This document shows, one piece after another, positions 14,751-23,181 of a stretch of 64,000 nucleotides of DNA; positions within the stretch are counted from its first letter, which is position 1, and each line of letters opens with the position of its first letter. The notes under the pieces were generated by a model, which saw nothing but the letters and a program-made list of their open reading frames with translations, was not told the origin of the DNA and searched no databases. Where the stretch lies: positions 1-64,000 of the forward strand of contig DATDPU010000175.1 in assembly GCA_035292585.1 (NCBI GenBank), read 5' to 3'. A program made the position numbers and the translations under genes. This stretch comes from DASSFZ01 sp035292585. Its GTDB lineage: Bacteria; Chloroflexota; Anaerolineae; Fen-1058.

Positions 14751-15893
14751 ATGGCCGCGCGCTCTCGCAGTCAAACCGCTGGGCGGCGCATTCGCGCCAG
14801 CATTCGTGATGCACGGGTGGTGCTGCGCGAGTTTCGCGCCCCGCTGGCGCTGTTTGTCGGCGTGCTCGTGGGTGCGGCCGTGCTGTATCGAGTGTTGGCG
14901 CTGGCGGCGCACGCAGCAGACAACACCATCGAAGCGCCCTCGTTTGTCGAATCCCTCTATTTGATGCTGTCGATGATCTTCCTCCAGGCCAACATCGAGT
15001 TTCCTGAGCCGTGGTATCTGGAGATTTTCTTTTTCGCGATGCCGGTGATCGGCCTGGCGCTGTTGGGCGGCGGCGTAGCCAACCTGGGCGCGCTGCTGTT
15101 CGACAAATCGGCGCGCGGCAAAGAGTGGGAGGCGGCCTTGGCTTCGACCTATTCCAATCACGTGATCGTTGTCGGCCTGGGAAAGTTGGGGTATCGGATT
15201 GTGCAACAGCTGCTAGAGTTCCAGCAGGATGTGGTGGCGATAGAACTGGACGCCGACAAGCCGTTCATTCCGTCGGCGCGCGCGCTCGGTGTCCCGGTGA
15301 TCATTGCCGATGCCCGGCGGGGCGACACGCTCAAAGCGGCCGGCATCGAGCGGGCCAGCTCCATCGTGTGCTGCACCCAAGATGATCTCGCCAACCTGGA
15401 TATTGCGCTGGATGCGCGCGAGCGCCGCCCCGATATCAAGATCGTCCTGCGTATGTTTGATGCCGACCTGGCGAGCAAGGTCGAGCGTGGGTTTGGGATT
15501 CATACCGCGTTCAGCACCGCCGGGTTAGCCGCGCCGGCCTTCGCCGCCGCCGCAACCCGCGCGCACATCGAGTATTCGTTTTACGTGGATGGTCAATTGC
15601 TGCACGTGGCGCAGATCACCATCGATCCTGACTCGGCGTTGGTCGGTCAGACGATCGAGCAAGTGGAGCGGGAATACAACCTGACCATCGTCATGCACCG
15701 CCGGCTCGACGAACAACACTTGCACCCGCAATCCGATGAAGTGCTGAACGAAAAAGATGGCATGGTCGTGGTCGCTTCGCTCGAAGTATTGGGACAACTG
15801 GGGTTGATCGGCTCGCACCCTGAAAGCGGCGCGCGCATTCGCACGCAACAGCGTCAGGGCTGGCTGCAGCGGGCCTTCGCGCGCAGACGTTGA
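14751..15893 (+). CDS. RCK (TrkA-N/TrkA-C) channel-like membrane protein with non-canonical pore
   Basis: 380 residues. One helix at about 33-52, a pore-like segment SFVESLYLMLSMIFL, and an inner helix at about 92-115. The RCK domain starts HVIVVGLGKLGYRIVQQL (NAD-binding G-x-G-x2-G, residues about 138-165) with acidic end of strand 2 (VAIELDAD), followed by a TrkA-C domain from about 275. The layout is that of a two-helix K+ channel subunit, but the place of the TVGYG filter reads LQANIEFPEP, so K+ selectivity is doubtful. It may conduct another ion or serve as a ligand-sensing membrane protein. Confidence 0.8.
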   Translation: MAARSRSQTAGRRIRASIRDARVVLREFRAPLALFVGVLVGAAVLYRVLALAAHAADNTIEAPSFVESLYLMLSMIFLQANIEFPEPWYLEIFFFAMPVIGLALLGGGVANLGALLFDKSARGKEWEAALASTYSNHVIVVGLGKLGYRIVQQLLEFQQDVVAIELDADKPFIPSARALGVPVIIADARRGDTLKAAGIERASSIVCCTQDDLANLDIALDARERRPDIKIVLRMFDADLASKVERGFGIHTAFSTAGLAAPAFAAAATRAHIEYSFYVDGQLLHVAQITIDPDSALVGQTIEQVEREYNLTIVMHRRLDEQHLHPQSDEVLNEKDGMVVVASLEVLGQLGLIGSHPESGARIRTQQRQGWLQRAFARRR

Positions 15894-15898
15894 GCGTA

Positions 15899-15931
15899 AG
15901 ACACCGGGTTTCTCCAAGAAACCCGGTGTCT
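15899..15931 (+). terminator. Perfect 15-bp hairpin after the RCK protein gene
   Basis: AGACACCGGGTTTCT (15899-15913) pairs exactly with 15917-15931 around CCA; TATTCTCATG follows. It begins 5 bases after the stop codon. The core is the same AGAAACCCGGTTTCT-type repeat as at 2531-2564. Confidence 0.8.
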
Positions 15932-15951
15932 ATTCTCATGTGATCCATTCG

Positions 15952-15980
15952 TTGACCGTTCCCCGCTCTTCGGCTATAAT
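15952..15980 (+). promoter_or_regulatory. secDF promoter
   Basis: TTGACC (15952-15957), 17-base spacer, TATAAT (15975-15980). It is the best sigma-70-type promoter in the window besides the one at 5970. The leader to ATG 16088 holds a GGCGTCGGGAGACGCC hairpin repeat (16016-16031). Confidence 0.8.
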
Positions 15981-16009
15981 CGCCTCCGGCGTATACCTGT
16001 CTGCGCCGG

Positions 16010-16042
16010 CTAATCGGCGTCGGGAGACGCCTCCTACAGCCG
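16010..16042. repeat. GGCGTCGGGAGACGCCTCCTACAG dispersed repeat in the secD leader
   Basis: AATCGGCGTCGGGAGACGCC followed by TCCTACAG. The hairpin GGCGTC-GGGA-GACGCC is perfect. Reverse-complement copies occur at 6556-6582 and a variant is embedded in the dehydrogenase gene at 18855-18880. Confidence 0.75.
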
Positions 16043-16087
16043 CCCTGCACTGGCCGGCTACCTTCTTGCCTGGAGAGACCCAACCGC

Positions 16088-17503
16088 ATGTCTTCGCGCA
16101 CCCGCGTATGGTTACTAGTGATTGTCGTGTTGACTGCGGCCGTCGTGTTCATCGATGCGTTCAGCGCAATTGATCCTAAGCTGGGCCTCGATCTCAGCGG
16201 CGGCACGCAGGTGTTGTTGGAAGCCGTGCCTGTGCCGGGGCAAACGCTTGACCCGGTGGTGATGGAGCAGACTCGGCAAATCGTCGAGAATCGTGTCAAT
16301 GCCTTCGGGCTGACCGAGCCGCTGGTGCAGCTGGCCGGTACCAATCGTATCCTGGTCGAGCTGCCCAACGAGAAAGACCCGGCCCGCGCCGTGGACACGA
16401 TTCAACAGACCGGCCAGCTAGAGTTTGTCGAAGTCGATCGCTACTTTGAGCCGGGCGCGATTCTGCGCACGTCGAATAACCCGACCCCGACGAATGTGCT
16501 GACCCCCACCCAGCCGATCACCCCGGGTGTGACCCCTACGGCTACCCCGACCGTCACCGACACCGAAGCCCTCACGCCGACCGTACCAGCGAACACCGGT
16601 TCACTTGACGCGCAGTTCGGCCCGGTGTATCGGACGCTGTTCACCGGCGCGCAACTGGTGCCGGAGCGGCTAGGTATCGCCACCGGCCAGTTAGGCGAGC
16701 CGCAGGTGGCGTTCGAGCTCAAACCCGAAGCGGCGCAGCTGTTTGCCGATTACACGCGGAACAATGTCGGCGGTTATCTGTGCATCGTGCTCGATAATCG
16801 CGTGAACTCCTGCCCGACGATCCGCAACGAAATCCCGAACGGGCAGGGCGTGATCGAGATGGGCGCCGGCGGGCTGGAAGAGGCGCAGCAGCTGCTGACG
16901 GTGCTGCGCTACGGCGCGCTGCCGGTATCGCTGCAAGTGGTGCAGAGCAATATCATCGGCCCCGCGCTGGGCGAGGACTCGATCCGCGCCAGTGTGATCG
17001 CCGGCATCATCGGCCTGTCGGCCGTGGGCGCCTTCATGCTGCTGTATTACCGCGTGGCGGGCGTGGTGGCCGTCACCACCTTGGCGCTGTACGGGCTGAC
17101 CACCTTCGCGCTGTTCAAAATCATACCCGTCACGCTCACCTTGCCCGGTATCGCCGGTTTCATCTTGTCGGTGGCGGTGGCGGTCGACGGCAACACGCTG
17201 ATCTTCGAGCGTATGAAAGAGGAGCTGCGCAACGGCCGCCGGCTGGGCATCGCGGTCGATGTCGGGTTCGAGCGAGCCTGGTCCTCCATCCGCGATTCGA
17301 ATATCTCGACGCTGATCACCTGCGTCATCCTGTTCTGGTTCGGCAACCAGTTCGGGGCGAGCATCGTCAAGGGGTTCGCTGTGACGTTGGCGATTGGCGT
17401 CGCGCTGAGTTTGTTCACGTCCATCCAGGTTACGCGCACGCTGCTGCATTTGATCATCGACAACATCAACCTGGAAGGCCGGCCCCGGCTGTTCGGCGCG
17501 TAG
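16088..17503 (+). CDS. secD: Protein translocase subunit SecD
   Basis: 471 residues. First helix 8-24, then LGLDLSGGTQVLLEAV (SecD motif D1), a periplasmic P1 domain, and five further helices with NIIGPALGEDSIRASVIAG and SVAVAVDGNTLIFERMKEELRNG (the SecD/RND signatures). It helps SecYEG move proteins across the membrane using the proton gradient. Residues about 135-180 are a Pro/Thr-rich insertion (TPTQPITPGVTPTATPTVTD) in P1, as known from some Chloroflexota SecD. secF follows 36 bases later. Confidence 0.96.
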   Translation: MSSRTRVWLLVIVVLTAAVVFIDAFSAIDPKLGLDLSGGTQVLLEAVPVPGQTLDPVVMEQTRQIVENRVNAFGLTEPLVQLAGTNRILVELPNEKDPARAVDTIQQTGQLEFVEVDRYFEPGAILRTSNNPTPTNVLTPTQPITPGVTPTATPTVTDTEALTPTVPANTGSLDAQFGPVYRTLFTGAQLVPERLGIATGQLGEPQVAFELKPEAAQLFADYTRNNVGGYLCIVLDNRVNSCPTIRNEIPNGQGVIEMGAGGLEEAQQLLTVLRYGALPVSLQVVQSNIIGPALGEDSIRASVIAGIIGLSAVGAFMLLYYRVAGVVAVTTLALYGLTTFALFKIIPVTLTLPGIAGFILSVAVAVDGNTLIFERMKEELRNGRRLGIAVDVGFERAWSSIRDSNISTLITCVILFWFGNQFGASIVKGFAVTLAIGVALSLFTSIQVTRTLLHLIIDNINLEGRPRLFGA

Positions 17504-17539
17504 ACCGCCCGGCCCGCGCCTGGTTATGGAGATACGCTG

Positions 17540-18460
17540 ATGTGGAACATTGTGGGTAGACGCTACTGGTATTTTGCGTTCTCGCTGCTGATCATTCTGC
17601 CGGGACTGTTCGCGCTGGTGTTCTTCGGGCTGCCCCTCGCCATCGATTTCACCGGCGGCTCGCTGTTGAAGATCCAGTTTGAGGGAGCGCCCCCGCCGCC
17701 CGCCGAGATCAAGACGATTTACAACGAGTTCGGTTTCGACGACAGCCAGGTGCAGTCGCTCTCTAACAGCGGCATCCAGATTCGATCCAGAACGATGGAA
17801 ACGGCCCTGAAGGATCAGATCGAAGCGGCCATCCGCGAGCGGCACGGCGCGTTCACGGAGCTGGAATTCAGCTCGGTCAGCGCGACGATTGGCCTGGAGG
17901 TGGTGCAGCGCGCGCTCCAGACGATCGGCGTGGCGACGATCGGGATCATGCTCTACTTGTGGTTTGCCTTCCGCCAGGTGCCGCACTCCTTTCGCTATAG
18001 CGTCGCGGCGATCCTGGGGCTGCTGCATGACGTGGCGGTGATCATGGGCACGGCGGCGCTGTTCGGCCAGTTGCTGGGCTGGCAGGTGGATGCGCTGTTC
18101 CTCACGGCGCTGCTGACGATGCTTGGCTTTTCGGTGCAGGATAAGATCGTCGTGTTCGATCGCATCCGCGAGAACTTGCTGCGCCGCCGGGGCGAACGCT
18201 TCGAGCAGATCGTTAACTCCAGTCTCATCCAAACGGTGGCCCGCTCGCTCGTCACGCAGCTGACGATGTTCTTCACGATGCTCGCGCTGGCGTTGTTCGG
18301 CGGGATCACGATCCACAACTTTGTCGTCATTCTGCTGGTTGGCCTGTTGAGCGGCACGTACTCATCGCTCTTCAACGCCGCGCAGATTCTGGTGGTGTGG
18401 GAGAACCGCGAGTGGCGCTGGTGGTTCCGGCGCAAAAAGCCGGTTGAGCAGGCGGCCTAA
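17540..18460 (+). CDS. secF: Protein translocase subunit SecF
   Basis: 306 residues, GGAGAT ribosome site. Helix 1 at 11-31, AIDFTGGSLLKIQFEG motif, a short periplasmic domain, then five helices including SVQDKIVVFDRIRENLLRRRGE (SecF signature V-x-D-x2-V-x-F-D-R-x-R-E). It forms the SecDF complex with the preceding gene product. Length is normal. Confidence 0.96.
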   Translation: MWNIVGRRYWYFAFSLLIILPGLFALVFFGLPLAIDFTGGSLLKIQFEGAPPPPAEIKTIYNEFGFDDSQVQSLSNSGIQIRSRTMETALKDQIEAAIRERHGAFTELEFSSVSATIGLEVVQRALQTIGVATIGIMLYLWFAFRQVPHSFRYSVAAILGLLHDVAVIMGTAALFGQLLGWQVDALFLTALLTMLGFSVQDKIVVFDRIRENLLRRRGERFEQIVNSSLIQTVARSLVTQLTMFFTMLALALFGGITIHNFVVILLVGLLSGTYSSLFNAAQILVVWENREWRWWFRRKKPVEQAA

Positions 18461-18611
18461 GCAAATGCAGAATAACGGATTGGAGTGCTGACCGGCCCGC
18501 GAAGCGGCGGTGGCCCACTAGGCGTGGTCGGTGTACTTGAGCGTGTTTCAAATGCAGGCCGGGAAGACTCGGCCTGTTTTGTTTTCTAAGGCGGAGTGGT
18601 ATGATTGTCTC
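18461..18611. other. Spacer with hairpin and possible leaderless promoter
   Basis: ACCGGCCCGCGAAGCGGCGGTGGCC and GGCGTGGTCGGT can fold at about 18493-18535. TATGAT at 18600-18605 lies only 6 bases before the dehydrogenase ATG 18612; if used, the transcript would begin at or near the start codon. No other gene is seen. Confidence 0.35.
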
Positions 18612-19634
18612 ATGGAGGTTGAGGTGCGCGCTCTTGTGTTAGATGGCAACTTGCGGCTTGAGACCGATCGACCGGTTCCGGCAACGCCGGCCGGCGAGGC
18701 GCTGATCCGGGTGCTGCAGGCGGGTATCTGCAATACCGATCTGGAGCTCGTCAAAGGGTACATGGCATTCAAAGGCGTCCCGGGGCACGAGTTCGTCGGT
18801 GTGGTGGAATCGGTATCCGAATCGGCATCTGCCCCCTCTGCTGCGCTACGGGGGTCTTCGAGAGATGCCTCCTACAGGCTGATTGGCCGGCGAGTTGTGG
18901 GCGAGATCAACGCGGCCTGCAGGACGTGCGAGACGTGCCGCGCCGGTCGGCCTACGCACTGCCCGAACCGCACGACGCTGGGGATCGATCGGCGCGATGG
19001 CGCGTTCGCCGACTATCTCACGCTGCCGTTTGAAAACCTGCGCCCGGTACCCGACACCGTCACGCACGATCAAGCGGTGTTTGTCGAGCCGTTGGCCGCC
19101 GCCTGCGAGATCATGCAGCAGGTGCACATCCAGCCGACCGATCGCGTGGTCGTCATCGGCGACGGCAAGCTCGGACTGTTGTGCGCGCAGGTGTTGCAGC
19201 TCACCGGTTGTTATCTGGTGGCGTTGGGCCGGCATGCCGAGAAACTCGATCTTCTCGCCCGGCGCGGTATCCGCGTGGCGACCTCACCCGATGACGTGGA
19301 CCGCGGCGCGGATGTGGTGGTGGAGGCAACGGGATCGCCGGCTGGGTTTGACACGGCGCGGCAACTGGTACGCCCGCGCGGGACAATCGTGTTGAAATCG
19401 ACCTATCAGGGTGAGCTGATGGTGAACCTGACGAAGGTCGTGGTGGACGAGGTCGCGCTGATCGGATCGCGCTGCGGGCCGTTCGAACCGGCGCTGCGGC
19501 TGCTGGAGCAGAAGTCAGTCGATGTGGAGTCGCTCATCCACGCGCGCTATTCACTCGACGATGGTCTGGCGGCTTTCGAGCGTGCGGCGGCGCAGGGAAC
19601 ACTGAAGGTGATGCTGGAGCTGGGCCACGGATAG
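18612..19634 (+). CDS. Zinc-dependent medium-chain dehydrogenase (threonine/alcohol dehydrogenase-like)
   Basis: 340 residues. Catalytic zinc site: Cys in AGICNTDLELV and His-Glu in GVPGHEFVGVV. Structural zinc: four Cys in NAACRTCETCRAGRPTHC. NAD(P)-binding domain VVIGDGKLGLLCAQVL (G-x-G-x2-G). Residues 72-91 (SASAPSAALRGSSRDASYRL) are an insertion not normal for the family, encoded by two dispersed repeats at 18826-18880; the frame stays open. It oxidises an alcohol or amino alcohol; the substrate cannot be told from sequence. Start 18612 fits the family N-terminus (EVRALVLDGN). Confidence 0.88.
   Translation: MEVEVRALVLDGNLRLETDRPVPATPAGEALIRVLQAGICNTDLELVKGYMAFKGVPGHEFVGVVESVSESASAPSAALRGSSRDASYRLIGRRVVGEINAACRTCETCRAGRPTHCPNRTTLGIDRRDGAFADYLTLPFENLRPVPDTVTHDQAVFVEPLAAACEIMQQVHIQPTDRVVVIGDGKLGLLCAQVLQLTGCYLVALGRHAEKLDLLARRGIRVATSPDDVDRGADVVVEATGSPAGFDTARQLVRPRGTIVLKSTYQGELMVNLTKVVVDEVALIGSRCGPFEPALRLLEQKSVDVESLIHARYSLDDGLAAFERAAAQGTLKVMLELGHG
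18826..18880. repeat. Dispersed repeats inserted in frame in the dehydrogenase gene
   Basis: CCCCCTCTGCTGCGCTACGG plus GGG (18832-18854) is the GCAGCGTAGCGG family; AGAGATGCCTCCTACAG (18860-18877) is the GGAGACGCCTCCTACAG family seen at 16024-16042. Both families also lie in intergenic DNA of this window. Confidence 0.7.
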
Positions 19635-19659
19635 GCAACCCTCGCGCGGTGCAAGTGTA

Positions 19660-19778
19660 AACGAATCAGCGAGGTGTAGGAGTCGTCTCCAGACGACGAT
19701 AAGTAGGAGTCGTCTCCAGATGACGATAAGTAGCAGTCGTCTCCAGACGACGACGGTAACGAATCAACGAGGTGTAGG
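19660..19778. repeat. 27-bp palindromic tandem repeat framed by 21-bp direct repeats
   Basis: Units starting AGTCGTCTCCAGACGACGAT lie at 19681-19707, 19708-19734 and 19735-19753 (partial), differing by single bases. Each holds the hairpin TCGTCTCCAGACGA. They are framed by AACGAATCA(G/A)CGAGGTGTAGG at 19660-19680 and 19758-19778. The right copy supplies the sequence just before the SWIM gene start codon. Confidence 0.9.
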
Positions 19779-19781
19779 GAT

Positions 19782-20282
19782 ATGGCGAAGAAGCCCGCCG
19801 CCACGAAGTCCGGCCGGAAGAGCGTAAAGGCCGACCCACCGATCGGCGAAGCCTCGATCAAGCGCAAGACAGATGCACAGGTCTTTGAGCGCGGCGAGGA
19901 TTATTTTGACAGCGGGGCTGTCATCAGGCCGATCCGCATCGGGAACACACTCATCGCGCGTTGTCACGGCAGCGGAGCTGCCCCTTATCGCGTGCGGATA
20001 ACCTTCGGCAAGCAGGGCGTAAGCGGTGCGGAGTGCGACTGCCCCTACGACTGGGGCGGTTATTGCAAGCACATCGTCGCCCTGTTGCTTACCCACATCC
20101 GCGCGCCGGGGTCAATCGAAGTGAAACCGACGGTTCAGGAACTGCTCGCCGAGAGCGATCGTGACGAACTCATTACGATGATCGAGGAGCTGGTCGGGCA
20201 CTCTCCCGAGCTGTACGGCATTGTGGATGGGAGCGGGCTGCCTGAAGCTGAAGACGGCGAATATGACGACGACGAATGGTGA
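19782..20282 (+). CDS. SWIM zinc-finger protein
   Basis: 166 residues. The SWIM motif C-x-C-x(n)-C-x-H is visible as AECDCPYDWGGYCKHIVALLL (residues about 85-105). N-terminus is basic (AKKPAATKSGRKSVKA), C-terminus acidic (EDGEYDDDEW). SWIM domains bind DNA or proteins and occur with SWI/SNF helicases and in stand-alone proteins; a helicase partner is not in the window. The start follows a palindromic tandem repeat directly. Confidence 0.85.
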   Translation: MAKKPAATKSGRKSVKADPPIGEASIKRKTDAQVFERGEDYFDSGAVIRPIRIGNTLIARCHGSGAAPYRVRITFGKQGVSGAECDCPYDWGGYCKHIVALLLTHIRAPGSIEVKPTVQELLAESDRDELITMIEELVGHSPELYGIVDGSGLPEAEDGEYDDDEW

Positions 20283-20318
20283 GCAAGTCGTAGCGCCTTT
20301 TGTCGCTAAAACGACTGA

Positions 20319-20345
20319 CCCCACTCCGCTCCGCTGCGGGGGCAA
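20319..20345. repeat. GCAGCGGAGCGGAGTGGGG-type dispersed repeat between convergent genes
   Basis: CCCCACTCCGCTCCGCTGCG followed by GGGGC, another member of the family at 3913-3940 and 23900-23935. It lies between the convergent SWIM and Vps62/PrsW genes; ACGACT/AGTCGT ends around it could pair and act as terminator. Confidence 0.5.
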
Positions 20346-20368
20346 GTGAGTCGTTACTACGCTTGTTC

Positions 20369-22714
20369 TCAGCGGTGATCGCGCGCTCGCCGCACCGGCT
20401 GCAACGCGGCGATGCGCTGGCGCAGATCGCGAACGTCGGCATCGGCCTCGGGGTCTTGCCCGGCCAGCGCCAGCTCCTGCCGGCGAAAGGCGAGCTGGGC
20501 CGCCAGGTTTTGCAACCGGATCGAGCGCGCCAGATCAGCCGGTCCGCGTCGGGCGGCGTTGAATAGCTGCTGCGATCGACGCCGGGGCGTAGACAAATAG
20601 AAATATTCGTTCGGCGTAAACGTCCCACGCTCAATCTCGTCTTTGAGCTGCGTGCGGATGGTTGCCTGCTCTTTGCGGATCGACAAGATGGCGATGGCGA
20701 CCACGGCGACGATGCCGACCCAGGTCGCCAGGAAGGGGATGGCGACCAGCCCGCTCTGAGCGCCCACGGCCAGGCCGCGCCAGAAATCGTTGAACAAATG
20801 CAAGAGGATGGCCGCGCTCAGTCCCAGGAACGGCGCGGTTTTACGCAGCGGCGGATCGGCGGCCCACCGCGACACACCGAACCCGATGCCGATCACCGCG
20901 CCGTAATACGCTTCGCTCAAGCCGAAGGCGATGCCGTTCAGCAGCACCCGCGCGCGTAGAAACTCAAGCCCGCCGAATAAGAAGCCGATAGCGTAAGAGA
21001 CGAAGTTGGTCATCATGGCAAAACCGAGACCGGTCATCGCGCCGTACACGATGCCGTCGAGCAGGTCGTCGAACTCGCGGCGATAGCGTATGAAAACGAT
21101 CCAGACGCCGACGGCCTTGACCGATTCGGTGATAACCGGCGCGAACGTTCCCGCTACGAGGAAGCGCGCGGCCAGGGCGATCAGTGCGCCGGGCAGCGCG
21201 CCCCACAAGAAGGTTGCGATCAACAAACGCTTAGGCTCTTTCTCGTATCGATCGAGCCACCACACCCCCAGTGCATACCCCACCGACGGCACTACCGCCG
21301 CGAGTAACGCGATCAGCAGGCCGCCGATGATTTGTTCGGGCGGCAAGTAGAATACCACCGATTCGGGCGGGTCGAAGTCGACCCGGCTGACCGACGAGCG
21401 GCCGGGGCGCAGGGACGCATCGGATACGCCGTCGCCGTCAGTATCCACGTTCAGTCTGAAATCGCACGAGCGGCATAAGCGCAGCTCGGCCGATGCGCCC
21501 ATCGGCAGCTCCAGACTGTACTCGCGCCGAGCGATAGTTCCGGCAAGCGCATCGGGCCACTCGACCAGCAAGGTCGGCGAGAGCGTTTGCTGCGTCTGTA
21601 GCCGGAGCTGGTAATCCAGCGCGGGGTCGAGCGGGTCGAAAGCGACGATCGTTTGCCGGCGGCCCGCGCTTTCGACGATCTTTTCAACGGACGCCACGGG
21701 CGAGAGGCTGAGTGAAGCGGCTTCAGATAGCCCGCGCGCCTCGCCCCGGACGTGACGGTGATACCAGCGCGCGGCATCGGACGGCTGCAGATCGGCCCAG
21801 GCAAACGGGTCGGACCACTGCGTGCCTTTCTGCGCTGGACCGGTCGGCCCGGCAAAGTCGCCGAAGGCGCGCTCGCCCCAACGGCCGGCGAAGACCAGCC
21901 AGGCCGGATCGGTATCCGAGATGAGCTGGATAGCGGGGATAATCGGATCGGCGCGGCCGGTGCGATCGTACACGTCGACGCGCACGTTGCCAATATCCTC
22001 GCCCGCTGGATAGAGCGTGTCGCCCACGAAATAAGTGGCATGCGAGCCCAGCGCGACGTAGGCGTGCGGGTGCGTGCCATCCGTCTTCTCGACCGCGCTC
22101 CAGGGCCGGACCGATCCGCCGTGATGCTGGGCATAGATGGCGCGGGTCGGTTGACCCGTCGCGTCGAGCTCGACCTGGATCATTTCCCAATCGCCTTCGT
22201 GCTTGTTGTACCAATCGTTGTAGTAATAGAACAGCCAATACTGAATGGCAGCCCGGCCGTCGTCGGCATGGAGGACGCGGGCATAGGCGATACTGGGCCA
22301 GGCCGCGCGCAACGCATTCGAATCGTAGTAGGCGCCATGCGCCGTATAGTTGAGGTAACCGCTCGTATCATCCTGGCCGTACCACAGATCGAGATAGGCA
22401 TCGCCTGGGGCCGTGGCGAGATCGTCGAGGGTGACCCGATCGAGGAGGGTCGCTTCTACGCCGGACACGACCTGGCGCAGCCGGCAGTGATCGAGCATCA
22501 CCCGGATGTCCTGTGGGCGGTAACGCTCGCGCGCGTGAAAGTGGAGAAGCGGGGCGTAGGCCGTGGCGAGAGCGAGGTCGTTAGCTGGTTGGTTCGTTGG
22601 ATAGTTCGTTGGTTGGTTGGCTGAGGCGAAGGGCGCGGGGTGCGCTGCGCCTGACGCCGACGATGGCAAAACGAGCGCGATAAGGATGAGGGCGAGCAGG
22701 CTGGATCGGCGCAT
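20369..22714 (-). CDS. Vps62-like domain fused to a PrsW-like membrane protein
   Basis: 781 residues from ATG 22714 (a TTG at 22726 is possible). Signal peptide 1-24. Residues about 45-290 resemble the Vps62/DUF946 family: YAPLLHFHARERYRP, YWLFYYYNDWYNKHEGDWE, HPHAYVALGSHATYF. A beta-rich linker with DTDGDGVSD follows, then from about 455 at least seven membrane helices with the PrsW-family pattern WLDRYEKEPKRLL, a TESVKAVG segment, DLLDGIVYGAMTGLGFAMMTN and LLHLFNDFWRG. In active PrsW proteases the motifs are EExxK and a Glu in GFAxxEN; here these read TESVK and MTN, so proteolysis is uncertain. Residues 34-46 (NQPTNYPTNQPAN) are encoded by a GTTGGTTGG simple repeat. Confidence 0.82.
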   Translation of the reverse strand: MRRSSLLALILIALVLPSSASGAAHPAPFASANQPTNYPTNQPANDLALATAYAPLLHFHARERYRPQDIRVMLDHCRLRQVVSGVEATLLDRVTLDDLATAPGDAYLDLWYGQDDTSGYLNYTAHGAYYDSNALRAAWPSIAYARVLHADDGRAAIQYWLFYYYNDWYNKHEGDWEMIQVELDATGQPTRAIYAQHHGGSVRPWSAVEKTDGTHPHAYVALGSHATYFVGDTLYPAGEDIGNVRVDVYDRTGRADPIIPAIQLISDTDPAWLVFAGRWGERAFGDFAGPTGPAQKGTQWSDPFAWADLQPSDAARWYHRHVRGEARGLSEAASLSLSPVASVEKIVESAGRRQTIVAFDPLDPALDYQLRLQTQQTLSPTLLVEWPDALAGTIARREYSLELPMGASAELRLCRSCDFRLNVDTDGDGVSDASLRPGRSSVSRVDFDPPESVVFYLPPEQIIGGLLIALLAAVVPSVGYALGVWWLDRYEKEPKRLLIATFLWGALPGALIALAARFLVAGTFAPVITESVKAVGVWIVFIRYRREFDDLLDGIVYGAMTGLGFAMMTNFVSYAIGFLFGGLEFLRARVLLNGIAFGLSEAYYGAVIGIGFGVSRWAADPPLRKTAPFLGLSAAILLHLFNDFWRGLAVGAQSGLVAIPFLATWVGIVAVVAIAILSIRKEQATIRTQLKDEIERGTFTPNEYFYLSTPRRRSQQLFNAARRGPADLARSIRLQNLAAQLAFRRQELALAGQDPEADADVRDLRQRIAALQPVRRARDHR
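22578..22624. repeat. GTTGGTTGG-type simple repeat coding for an Asn/Gln/Pro/Thr stretch
   Basis: TTAGCTGGTTGGTTCGTTGG and GTTCGTTGGTTGGTTGGCT. It lies between signal peptide and Vps62-like domain of the minus-strand gene and keeps the frame. Confidence 0.7.
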
Positions 22715-23181
22715 GGGTCGGTTCAAACCGCGACGGGCAAGGTAGGCGGATTTTACACGCAGGCGCAGTACAGTTCAAATCATGGTCGCCTGAGCGGCGC
22801 AGGGGACTGGCGAGGATCAACAGGGGCTTTTACGGGTTTATCCAGCATATAACCCACGGGTTGCCCTCTAGTACCCCGACCGCCTAATTCTGCGGGGTTG
22901 GGACGGCACAACCCTCTTCGCTGCGCTCGTGGGCAGGCCGCCGCCCGTCCTTATAGCTGGCAATGAAAGGCGGCGGCTGGCACTGCTGTCCGCCGCAGGC
23001 CCACGGGGCGGCTTCGCACTGCAACTGCGGCAGGAACTATGCAACTTCCAGTTGTCGAAGTACTAGCCCCTGATCGATCGCGCAAAATGAGCAAAAAGTG
23101 AGCAGTTTTCGGTCTGGAAAGCGGTTGTGCCTTTCGCTACACTGCAGCTGCAAAATCCTTTCTCAACAAGGAGAAATAGTC
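22715..23181. other. Gene-free stretch of about 465 bases
   Basis: Both neighbouring genes point away from it. It contains GC-rich repeated fragments (GGCAGGCCGCCGCC, GGCGGCGGCTGGC, CCGCCGCAGGCCC) that can form small hairpins, and the ribosome site AAGGAG at 23168-23173 for the next gene. I see no open frame with support and no RNA gene. Confidence 0.5.

Noticed and set aside
16691..18316. Long minus-strand open frame opposite secD/secF
   Set aside because: Rich in His, Gln, Arg and Asp, as antisense frames of high-GC genes are; no domain, no ribosome site, and the plus strand clearly encodes SecD and SecF.
19681..19753. Possible CRISPR array
   Set aside because: The 27-bp units follow each other directly without spacers and are palindromic; no cas genes are near.
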